A stretch of DNA of 6,424 nt from assembly GCA_030042795.1 (NCBI GenBank), contig JASHYZ010000557.1, forward strand, positions 1 through 6,424, in the 5' to 3' direction. The stretch comes from Terriglobia bacterium. Its GTDB lineage: Bacteria; Acidobacteriota; Terriglobia; UBA7540. The stretch's first letter is position 1; every line of letters begins with the position of its first letter. A program made the translations under genes and the position numbers. Below, piece by piece: positions 1 to 5,655 of this stretch. The notes beneath the pieces were generated by a model. It searched no databases and was not told where the DNA came from. It was given only the letters and a program-made list of their open reading frames with translations.

Positions 1-119
1 GTTTCCAGCGTGTCCACTGCCACCACATATTGCGCGATTTCGTTCGTGAGACCTTCGTTCGCGAATTGCAACTGGTCAATCTGCGCCTTTTGCGAAGTCA
101 TCGTTTGCTCGTTCGTCTC
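1..119 (-). CDS. Possible coiled-coil protein fragment, cut at both ends
   Basis: Read on the minus strand from about 119 down to 1, the frame is open and gives a polar, Gln/Glu/Asn-rich stretch that includes QIDQLQFANEGLTNEIAQ. Hydrophobic residues are spaced roughly as in a coiled coil, and most third codon positions are G or C. The plus-strand reading of the same bases is Cys-rich, contains CAISF and CAFCEV, and resembles no part of the protein it is fused to. The minus frame hits a TGA about 20 bases upstream of 119, inside sequence that clearly belongs to the plus-strand gene. The fragment therefore stops at a junction near 112-123 and runs off the window at base 1. I do not recognise the parent protein; coiled-coil segments are too generic to assign. 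It could be chance, but the contrast between the two strands favours a real fragment. Confidence 0.35.
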
Positions 120-1341
120 CACGGAGGCCTTCGAGCAGTATTTTCAGCATCTCAAGCCGGATGGATTAGTCGCTGTCACTCGTTGGGAATTCAAACAGCC
201 GCGTGAAGCCTTGCGGGTTGCATCTGTCGCGCTCGAAGCCCTGAGACGTTTGGGCGTGACGGACCCGTCGCGCAATTTCATCGTCATCTCCGACGGCCCA
301 CTCAATGAAGACGGCCGGCCGGTGGCCGTTCTCGCTAAGAAAAGTGCGTTTACAGCATCCGAAGAATTGCGCGTCCAGGCCTACCTTCAAGCTAATCCGA
401 ACCTCTGTGCTTTGTACCTGCCGCCGGTCCCAGGACACAACCCGTTCTCGCAGTTGATCACGTCCGGCGATCCCGGTGCTTTCGTCCGGAGCTACGCCTA
501 CAACATCTCTCCTGTGAGCGATGACGTACCTTTCTTTTTCTTCACGCTCAAGATGCCGCAAGTGCTAGCGTCCGCGGCTGAGACTCATCGGGGTATTGAT
601 TGGAAGGTAAGCGTCGGTGTGGTGGTGCTGGGAATCGTGCTACTCATCTCGATCCTGGCAGTGCTGGCTTTGCTCATCCTACCTTTGGCCTTGGGGGGAC
701 CTAGTAGGCCGAAAGCCATCCTGGGCCTGATGTATTTTGTGGCGATCGGGTTGGGGTACATTCTTGTCGAGATCACCTTTGTACAGCGCCTGGTGCTGTA
801 CCTGGGGCATCCCACTTACGCCATCACAGTAGTGGTCTTCCTTCTGCTGCTGTCGAGCGGCGTAGGCAGCTTGGTTTCGCGCCGCTTGGCGCTTCGGCCC
901 CAGAGCTTCCACCTGCCGCTGGCGGTCATCGCCGGAGCCTTACTCGTCTACACAATCGTTTTGCCGTCTCTACTCGCCTCTGGTGTGGGCTTGCCCTTCG
1001 GACTGAAGTTGCTGGTGAGCGGCGCCATTCTGGCGCCTCTGGGATTCGTGATGGGAATCCCGTTTCCCACTGGACTACGGGCGGTGGCTGCAGTTCCAGT
1101 AGAAGACGACATGTTCAAATTGACGCGGGACACTCGAAACGGGACCGACGAGAACGGCGGCTTAGTGGAATGGGCCTGGGCGCTGAACGCCGGCTCCAGC
1201 GTTCTTGGTTCGGTGCTGGCGATTGTTATTGCCATCAATCTCGGGTTGAAGATCACCTTGGCTTGTGGGGCGGCCGCGTATCTTGCGGCCTGGGCGCTGG
1301 GTCATCGAGTGATCGCGCATTACACGGAGGTATCAGCATGA
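10..1341 (+). CDS. Membrane spermidine synthase-like protein, C-terminal part with foreign 5' end
   Basis: Residues from about 37 onward match the C-terminal half of the large bacterial membrane proteins that place a spermidine synthase/SAM-type domain between transmembrane blocks. The end of the Rossmann-like domain is visible at 37-60 (TEAFEQYFQHLKPDG, then VTRW). After it come the conserved ISPVSDDVPFFF segment (166-177) and about six membrane helices (roughly 200-228, 237-259, 268-290, 303-323, 332-354, 395-430). Family signatures are LVEITFVQR followed by LYLGHPTY (252-270), GIPFPTGLR (349-357) and WAWALNAGSSVLGS (388-401). Family members are usually about twice this length, so the N-terminal membrane block and the SAM-binding core are missing. 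The GTG at 10 has no Shine-Dalgarno, the frame is open to base 1, and codons 1-35 look non-native, so this start is probably an artefact of a junction near 112-123. Enzymatic activity is not expected from what is present. The stop overlaps the next start as ATGA, which implies translational coupling. Confidence 0.8.
   Translation: MSTATTYCAISFVRPSFANCNWSICAFCEVIVCSFVSTEAFEQYFQHLKPDGLVAVTRWEFKQPREALRVASVALEALRRLGVTDPSRNFIVISDGPLNEDGRPVAVLAKKSAFTASEELRVQAYLQANPNLCALYLPPVPGHNPFSQLITSGDPGAFVRSYAYNISPVSDDVPFFFFTLKMPQVLASAAETHRGIDWKVSVGVVVLGIVLLISILAVLALLILPLALGGPSRPKAILGLMYFVAIGLGYILVEITFVQRLVLYLGHPTYAITVVVFLLLLSSGVGSLVSRRLALRPQSFHLPLAVIAGALLVYTIVLPSLLASGVGLPFGLKLLVSGAILAPLGFVMGIPFPTGLRAVAAVPVEDDMFKLTRDTRNGTDENGGLVEWAWALNAGSSVLGSVLAIVIAINLGLKITLACGAAAYLAAWALGHRVIAHYTEVSA
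1326..1330 (+). promoter_or_regulatory. Shine-Dalgarno GGAGG that fixes the start at 1338
   Basis: GGAGG lies 7 bases before the ATG at 1338, inside the last codons of the upstream gene. It rules in the 1338 start over an in-frame ATG at 1170, which would place 56 residues of antisense-quality sequence inside the upstream gene and bury the twin-arginine leader. Confidence 0.8.
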
Positions 1342-2297
1342 GAACCGCTCTTCCCCGGCGTGAGTTTCTTGTCCGCAGTGGTCAGGCTGGGCTGGCTTGG
1401 ATGGCAGCGTCGGTTCCTGCATCCGCCTCTACCGCGTCGTTACCCAATCCCGTTGGCTACGCGACCATATCCTGGCCGCGCAGTCAGTTCGAACAGGCTC
1501 TCGATGCCATCGCCGCGCTGCACTACCAGGGCGCACAGTTGCTGGGCTGGGTTGCGGATGATTACGCAGGCTCGAAACAAGCCGAGTTGCGCGACAAACT
1601 GAAGTCACTCCGCATCATTCCCGTGGCGCTCTCCTGCTGGGGAGTGACTTTGGATCCCGCGAATCTCGGCCCTGTCAGCAGCAAGTTCGCAGCGTACGCG
1701 GAATTCCAGCACGGACTCAACGGACTTTATTTGCAAGTGACGGATGGCGGCCATCCCAACCAGACTTATTCACCGGACCAGATCAAGGCTCTCGGCGCCC
1801 GCATGAACGAGCTTGGCAAAATCGCGCGTGACTCGGGTCTACAACTGGGTTATCACCCTCATTTCGGGACTCTCGGCGAAACGCGGCAAGGACTCGGTCA
1901 AGTGCTGGAGGCCACGGACCCGAGCTACGTTAAGCTGATCGCGGACGTCGCCCATCTCAGCCTCGGCGGCGCGGATCCTGCTGAAGTCATCCGCACGTAT
2001 CGGGACCGCTTGCTCTTCCTTCACTTCAAAGACGTGCGCAAGGATATCGCCAAGCTAGCGGCCGCGAATCGAGACCAGGTGCGCAGCGCGAAGTATCACT
2101 TTTGCGAAATCGGCACCGGGACCGTAGATTTTGCCGCTATTCTCGCGGCCATGAGGAACACTCGATTTTCCGGCTGGGTCATCGTGGAGCTCGACGCATA
2201 CGAGCCACCGGCGGGCGGTCCCGCCGAGGCCGCTCGCACCAATGCAACGGCGCTCGAAAAGATGGGGTTCAGGATCAGTCAAACTGCGGCGGCTTAG
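1338..2297 (+). CDS. Tat-leader sugar phosphate isomerase/epimerase-like TIM-barrel protein
   Basis: This is a 319-residue protein. Residues 1-32 form a twin-arginine leader: RREFLVRSG at 7-15, a hydrophobic stretch through 28, and a possible signal peptidase site near ASA (28-30). Export by the Tat route in a folded, metal-loaded state is therefore likely. The rest is a xylose-isomerase-like TIM barrel of the IolE/AP-endonuclease-2 type. Visible elements are GYHPHFGT (171-178), ADVAHLSLGG (202-211), LHFKDVRKD (228-236), EIGTGTVDF (257-265) and VIVELD (281-286). By family analogy D203, H206 or H229 and E284 would serve as metal ligands. Length is normal for the family and both ends look intact. 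The 5' end overlaps the spermidine synthase-like gene by 4 bases and has its own strong Shine-Dalgarno. Substrate cannot be told from sequence; periplasmic sugar or inositol-type isomerisation or dehydration are the obvious options. No terminator is evident downstream. Confidence 0.85.
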   Translation: MRTALPRREFLVRSGQAGLAWMAASVPASASTASLPNPVGYATISWPRSQFEQALDAIAALHYQGAQLLGWVADDYAGSKQAELRDKLKSLRIIPVALSCWGVTLDPANLGPVSSKFAAYAEFQHGLNGLYLQVTDGGHPNQTYSPDQIKALGARMNELGKIARDSGLQLGYHPHFGTLGETRQGLGQVLEATDPSYVKLIADVAHLSLGGADPAEVIRTYRDRLLFLHFKDVRKDIAKLAAANRDQVRSAKYHFCEIGTGTVDFAAILAAMRNTRFSGWVIVELDAYEPPAGGPAEAARTNATALEKMGFRISQTAAA

Positions 2298-2372
2298 CGC
2301 GGCGAAGGCCTTTTGTCTTCGTTCCGTTCGGGCGAGTGAAGAGGAAGAACACTCAACAGCACGGAGCGCGCG

Positions 2373-2635
2373 ATGACCATTCCAGCGAGCGTGGTTGAAT
2401 CCATCGGAAACATGCCCATCGTGCCGCTAGAGAGGTTGTGGTGCCTGGCAGCGCGCGTTTCCGGCGAAGCTGGAGTGGGCGAACCCCACCGGCAACCTAA
2501 AAGACCGCATGGGGAGGGCGGCCATCGAAGCCCGCGGAATCCGATGGCCGCCTGCCTCCCCGAGGAACGGTTGTGGAATACACGCCCGGTACCAACCCGA
2601 AACGCGACGTTGATATGCATATAGCGCACGATTAA
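2373..2635 (+). pseudogene. Cysteine synthase-like (PLP-dependent) gene, N-terminal remnant with two frameshifts
   Basis: Three frames read in series give the N-terminus of a fold-type II PLP enzyme of the cysteine synthase/cystathionine beta-synthase family. Frame one from ATG 2373 gives SVVESIGNMPIVPLERL, the family's SIGNTPLVRL region with M for T. At about 2463 an extra base moves the frame, and it continues as KLEWANPTGNLKDRM, which contains the Lys that carries PLP (NPTGSLKDR in the family). At about 2536 a second extra base moves it again, giving ESDGRLPPRGTVVEYTPGT, the start of the substrate-binding loop. After about 2596 similarity ends, and the frame stops at TAA 2633-2635. Only about 75 of the usual 300 or more residues remain, so the product cannot be active. 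A GGAG lies 6 bases before the ATG, so the original start still shows. An automatic caller would report only an 83-residue hypothetical protein here. Indel errors could explain the shifts but not the missing C-terminal three quarters. Confidence 0.8.
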
Positions 2636-2691
2636 CAGCCACCGCCGCGCTCAATTTGAGAGAGGCGGACGATAGGCGGTGCTTGATGCGG

Positions 2692-2700
2692 CCCCCCCCC
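2692..2700 (+). repeat. C9 homopolymer tract
   Basis: Nine consecutive C residues sit about 110 bases upstream of the start of the receiver-PAS gene. Tracts of this length are prone to slippage in cells and to length miscalls in sequencing. It lies outside the likely coding region, so length change would not alter a reading frame; an effect on promoter spacing is possible but unproven. Confidence 0.6.
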
Positions 2701-2731
2701 TCAGCGGAGTGGTCGCTCAACATGGTGCATT

Positions 2732-2763
2732 TCAGCATATGGATATTGCTGATAGAGTACAAT
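2732..2763 (+). promoter_or_regulatory. Possible promoter -10 with upstream dyad
   Basis: TACAAT at 2758-2763 resembles a sigma-70 -10 box. Immediately upstream, TCAGCA and TGCTGA form inverted half-sites with a 9-base AT-rich centre (2732-2752), placed where a repressor or activator could act. No clear -35 is seen, so this is a guess from composition and position. Confidence 0.3.
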
Positions 2764-2808
2764 AGGAACCTTCGGGAAGAGCCAATAATTCGGCCGAACG
2801 GGAGACCA

Positions 2809-4038
2809 ATGAGGATTCTACTCGCAGACGATGACCGCGTTTCGCGGCTCGCACTCGCGGACATTCTCGCCAAATCGGGCCATGAGGTGGTAGAGGCGGA
2901 GGACGGAGAAGCAGCCTGGAAGATCCTTCAGGAGCAAGGCGCGCCCAAGCTGGCGCTGCTTGACTGGATGATGCCGAAGATGGATGGCCTCGAAGTCATC
3001 CGGAAGGTGCGCGACGTCTTCGGGAGTGAACTTATCTACCTCATTCTCATCACTTCGCGAAGCCGCCGGGATGACCGTGTCGTGGGACTCGAAGCCGGCG
3101 CCGACGACTATCTCACTAAGCCGGTTGATCCAGTCGAGCTGCGGGTGCGGATCAAAGCATCTGAGCGCATTATCCAGCTTCAAATGAGCCTCTCGGACCG
3201 CGTCGCGAAGCTTCAGAGCGTTTTGGCAGCGCGGCGGCAACTGCAGGAAGCGCTCCTGAAGGAAGGGCATCATCTCCATGTCCTGATGGAGCATCTTCCC
3301 GAGGCTATCTACTTCAAGGACACTTCGAGCCGCTTCACCCGAATCAACAGGGCTCACGCCGAGCGGATGGGGCTGACTGACCCGAGCGAGGCCATCGGCA
3401 AGACCGATTTCGATTTTTTCACTCCGGAACACGCCCAGCCTGCCTTTGACGACGAACAGGAGATCATGCGTACCGGCAAGGCAATGGTGGCTAAGGAGGA
3501 AAAAGAAACGTGGCCGGATGGGACAGTCACCTGGGTGGTTTCGAGTAAAATGCCGCTCCGTCAGCCGAACGGGGAAATTATAGGCACCTTCGGCGTCTCC
3601 CACGACATTACCTGGCGGAAGAACGCTGAGGAGGCCAGCCGCTTCCTGGCGTCGATTGTAGAAGCCTCTGGTGATGCTATCTCCGGCATGGACCTTGAGG
3701 GAAACATCTTGACTTGGAACCGGGGCGCCGAATTGCTGTACGGGTACCGCGCTGATGAAGTGAAGGGTAAGGCGATTTCCATGCTGATTCCGCCTGAGCG
3801 CCCCGGCGAAATGGAACATATCGTCAGAGAGCTCAAGGAGGGAAAGACGATCTCCCACTTCGAGACCGTGCGTACCGCAAAGGACGGCAGGCGAATCGAC
3901 GTGTCTCTAACCTGCTTTCCCGTCACCGACTCGAGAGGCCGAATAACGGGCAGCGCGGATATCGCGCGTGACATTACCGCGAGCAAGCGGGCGGAGGAAG
4001 CCCTGCGAAAGCGAGGAACGAATTCGGCTGATCGTTGA
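2809..4038 (+). CDS. Receiver-PAS-PAS signalling protein, truncated by frameshift
   Basis: The start is ATG 2809, preceded by GGGAG with a 4-base spacer; it opens directly into the receiver fold (MRILLADDD). Earlier in-frame ATGs add 51 residues of non-protein-like sequence. Residues 1-120 are a receiver domain: acidic D7-D9, phospho-acceptor D52 in LLDWMMPKMDG, T82 and K104 in TKP, so all key residues are present. A helical linker (120-150) leads to PAS 1 (about 155-275, with IYFKDTSSRFTRINRAHAER and GKTDFDFF, PAS_4-like) and PAS 2 (about 276-400, with GNILTWNRGAELLYGY and DITASKRAEEALR). The natural continuation is ESEERIR and a third PAS domain, but the frame shifts after residue 400 and ends nine codons later. 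Family members with this order normally carry further PAS domains and a histidine kinase or diguanylate cyclase output. None is found in the window, so the 409-residue product would lack an output domain. It is a cytosolic protein, with no membrane segment seen. Confidence 0.85.
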   Translation: MRILLADDDRVSRLALADILAKSGHEVVEAEDGEAAWKILQEQGAPKLALLDWMMPKMDGLEVIRKVRDVFGSELIYLILITSRSRRDDRVVGLEAGADDYLTKPVDPVELRVRIKASERIIQLQMSLSDRVAKLQSVLAARRQLQEALLKEGHHLHVLMEHLPEAIYFKDTSSRFTRINRAHAERMGLTDPSEAIGKTDFDFFTPEHAQPAFDDEQEIMRTGKAMVAKEEKETWPDGTVTWVVSSKMPLRQPNGEIIGTFGVSHDITWRKNAEEASRFLASIVEASGDAISGMDLEGNILTWNRGAELLYGYRADEVKGKAISMLIPPERPGEMEHIVRELKEGKTISHFETVRTAKDGRRIDVSLTCFPVTDSRGRITGSADIARDITASKRAEEALRKRGTNSADR

Positions 4039-4230
4039 TACCGCCCTCGACGCTGTGATCACCATGGACTGCGAGGGTGCGATTGCAGGTTGGAATGCGC
4101 AGGCCGAAAGTCTCTGTTTGGCTGGTCTTGCGAGGAAACACTGGGCCGCTGCCTGTCCGAAACTATAATTCCGACTTGGTATCAAGAAGACTGGAGAGGA
4201 TTTCACCTCTCCGATCCGGTACGCTCTTAG
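4010..4230 (+). pseudogene. Third PAS domain remnant in shifted frames, 3' end of the receiver-PAS gene
   Basis: Downstream of codon 400 of the receiver-PAS gene, the +1 frame reads ESEERIRLIVDTALDAVI and then MDCEGAIAGWNAQAES, a typical PAS start. At about 4114-4117 the frame returns to the original one and continues FGWSCEETLGR, SETIIPTWYQEDW, until TAG at 4228-4230. Joined, this is GWN-QAES-FGWS, a very common PAS_9/PAS_4 pattern. The first lesion is equivalent to one extra base or two missing ones near 4009, the second to two extra or one missing. Similarity fades after about 4205, and no HisKA, HATPase or GGDEF sequence follows before the CHAD gene. Either the gene has decayed or two indels are sequencing errors; errors would still leave the protein ending inside a PAS domain. 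Confidence 0.75.
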
Positions 4231-4299
4231 GCGCATTGGCCAAGCGGGGCAGATGCCGCTCTCGCGTCCGCAGCTCTTGTGGCCGCAACACACAAATCC

Positions 4300-4321
4300 C
4301 CCCGCAGACCCAACTGCGGGG
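4300..4321 (+). terminator. Stem-loop, possible terminator of the decayed PAS gene
   Basis: CCCCGCAG (4300-4307) pairs perfectly with CTGCGGGG (4314-4321) around the six-base loop ACCCAA. There is no T tract after it, so it is not a standard intrinsic terminator; it may be a transcript-end stabiliser or a remnant. Confidence 0.4.
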
Positions 4322-4329
4322 TCCGGCTA

Positions 4330-4347
4330 CCGTTCTCGTCAGAACGG
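4330..4347 (+). repeat. Second perfect hairpin upstream of the CHAD gene
   Basis: CCGTTCT (4330-4336) and AGAACGG (4341-4347) form a 7-bp stem with the tetraloop CGTC. It begins 9 bases after the previous stem-loop and ends 20 bases before the TATAAT box, overlapping the place where a -35 element would lie. It could be an operator or part of a bipartite terminator; there is no T tract. Confidence 0.4.
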
Positions 4348-4367
4348 CCAGAAGGACCACAGTGGGC

Positions 4368-4373
4368 TATAAT
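4368..4373 (+). promoter_or_regulatory. Consensus -10 box TATAAT for the CHAD gene
   Basis: A perfect TATAAT lies 14 bases before the ATG at 4388. Transcription would start near 4380 and leave a leader of only about 8 bases, with no good Shine-Dalgarno (GAG at 4375-4377 would be outside it). This suggests near-leaderless translation, or that the real start codon is further in. No -35 match is seen at normal spacing. Confidence 0.5.
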
Positions 4374-4387
4374 CGAGAAAAACTCCC

Positions 4388-5572
4388 ATGGCTAAACCGC
4401 GTGAAGCCAAGGCGTCTTCGGGCGTTACCGGCGGCGCACACAGGCGCAGGACCCGACACCTGGCGCAAACGACCGATGCGGTACTGGTTGTTGCCGGCTC
4501 TTCTCCTGCCGCATCGGCCTCTCGCTTGAAGCAGGAACGGTCCGTGGGCGAAGCCTCCGCAGTGCGCCAGCTTGAGCGCGCCGACGTGTGGAATCAGGTG
4601 CAGAAGCTTGCTTTGCAGCAGCTTGACCGGCTGGTGACTTTGGAGCCCAGGGTCTTGCGCGACGAATCACCCAAGCCTGTCCACGATCTTCGCGTGGCCA
4701 GCCGCCGCGTGCAATCTCTAATGGACTTTTTTTATGCGCCACCGCGGCCGCAGGAGGTTCAAAAGCTCCGCCGCCGGCTGCAGCGCACCCGGCGGGCTTT
4801 GGGTGATCTGCGGAATCAAGACATGATGGCCTCGCGGACCGGCCGCATCCTGGCCCGCAAGCGCGCGACGCACCGCGAGGCCTGGGAGGCCGTGCACGCG
4901 TACATCCTGAAACTGCGGCCCAAGACCGCAGCGCGCGCACATCGTAAGCTCACCCAGCTTAACCTGGCGGAGGTCTATCTCCGTCTGCGCGCAGAACTGG
5001 CTGGCAAGGCGAGGTCTTCGGCTGCTTCACGGGTGATTACATTCCCGCAGCAAGCGGTGACGGAATCATCATCGGGCACGCCGGTGGAGAAGGGTTCGCA
5101 CGCCAAGCCGCAGGTTCACGTGACGCCTGCCGGCCGCTTCGCCGATCGCCTCGGCGATCTCTGGCAGGATTTCGAAGGCCGGGCCGCCGGCCCGGCGCGT
5201 GACGCGAGCGACCTACACGCCCTCCGCATCGCGGCCAAGCGGCTGCGATACACCATCGAAGTAGCGGCTGACCTTGAGATTTCAGGGAGCGTGGAAGTGC
5301 TGGACTGGCTCCGCCGACTCCAAGGCAAGCTTGGCGATTGGCACGATGCTGAAGTGTTGGGCCAGACGATGATCGAAATGGTGGCGCGGCGCCCGTTCCT
5401 GGAGCAGCGCCTTGCGCTGGCCATCGATATTCAAAAACTGGTGCTGAGCTTGCGAAGCTCGAAAACCCGTTCCTGCGCAGCTTACCTTCGCGCCGCGTTT
5501 AAGTCCACCGAGTACCGGCGCACGACTGACTGGATTGCTCAGTGGGCTGCTTTGCGGCGGCAGGTGGACTAA
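4388..5572 (+). CDS. CHAD-domain protein, likely polyphosphate-binding
   Basis: This 394-residue protein carries the two-part CHAD (conserved histidine alpha-helical) fold. The first repeat has PVHDLRVASRRVQSLMDFF (98-115; H99, R102, R106, R107) and the helix with RRALGDLRNQD (135-145). The second has LHALRIAAKRLRYTIE (276-291; H277, R280, K284, R285, R287) and LQGKLGDWHDAEVL (311-324). These regularly spaced His/Arg/Lys residues line the basic surface that binds polyphosphate in characterised CHAD proteins. Residues 1-65 are basic, low-complexity and probably disordered. Residues 207-247 form a Ser/Pro-rich insert between the two halves. No CYTH (triphosphate tunnel) domain is fused, so no catalytic role is expected. 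The ATG at 4388 follows a TATAAT closely without a clear Shine-Dalgarno; since the N-terminal region is unconserved, an internal start is possible. No ppk or ppx gene is present in the window to support a polyphosphate locus. The dGTPase-like gene converges from the right with an 83-base gap. Confidence 0.85.
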   Translation: MAKPREAKASSGVTGGAHRRRTRHLAQTTDAVLVVAGSSPAASASRLKQERSVGEASAVRQLERADVWNQVQKLALQQLDRLVTLEPRVLRDESPKPVHDLRVASRRVQSLMDFFYAPPRPQEVQKLRRRLQRTRRALGDLRNQDMMASRTGRILARKRATHREAWEAVHAYILKLRPKTAARAHRKLTQLNLAEVYLRLRAELAGKARSSAASRVITFPQQAVTESSSGTPVEKGSHAKPQVHVTPAGRFADRLGDLWQDFEGRAAGPARDASDLHALRIAAKRLRYTIEVAADLEISGSVEVLDWLRRLQGKLGDWHDAEVLGQTMIEMVARRPFLEQRLALAIDIQKLVLSLRSSKTRSCAAYLRAAFKSTEYRRTTDWIAQWAALRRQVD

Positions 5573-5655
5573 GGCTGCACTGTGATGGCGCGTTAACTCG
5601 CCTCGTCCCTCGATGGCGTCGATCTCCTGCAGCAGAATATCAGCCTTTATTTTGC

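Larger units (their letters stand above)
2636..2808 (+). promoter_or_regulatory. Gene-free leader of the receiver-PAS gene
   Basis: This spacer carries no recognisable gene. It holds a run of nine C (2692-2700), an interrupted dyad TCAGCA/TGCTGA (2732-2737 and 2747-2752), a possible -10 box TACAAT (2758-2763) and a perfect palindrome TTCGGCCGAA (2789-2798) ending 10 bases before the ATG. No good -35 lies 16-18 bases upstream of TACAAT, so the promoter call is weak. With the pseudogene before it, the stretch 2298-2808 has no intact gene; 2298-2372 shows nothing beyond the pseudogene's Shine-Dalgarno. Confidence 0.35.

Noticed and set aside
1170..1337. In-frame 56-residue N-terminal extension of the sugar isomerase
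   Set aside because: It lies wholly inside the upstream gene. The extension is not protein-like, and the ATG at 1338 has a strong Shine-Dalgarno directly followed by a Tat leader.
2818..3858. 346-codon open frame on the minus strand opposite the receiver-PAS gene
   Set aside because: The plus strand has complete receiver and PAS signatures over the same bases. The minus frame shows no domain-like pattern and is a codon-bias shadow in GC-rich DNA.
4077..4529. 150-codon plus-strand frame bridging the PAS remnant and the CHAD gene
   Set aside because: It covers a frame of the PAS remnant that does not match PAS, then the hairpin region, then a wrong frame of the CHAD gene. No recognisable domain or Shine-Dalgarno is seen.
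4425..4940. 171-codon minus-strand frame opposite the CHAD gene
   Set aside because: Composition is Arg/Ala/Pro-rich, typical of antisense GC-rich frames, and the CHAD motifs are on the plus strand.
5178..5196. Perfect GC-rich inverted repeat GCCGGGCC/GGCCCGGC with a 3-base loop
   Set aside because: It is inside the CHAD coding region, encoding part of GRAAGPAR before the second repeat. It is followed by no T tract and is explained by Gly/Ala/Arg/Pro codons.
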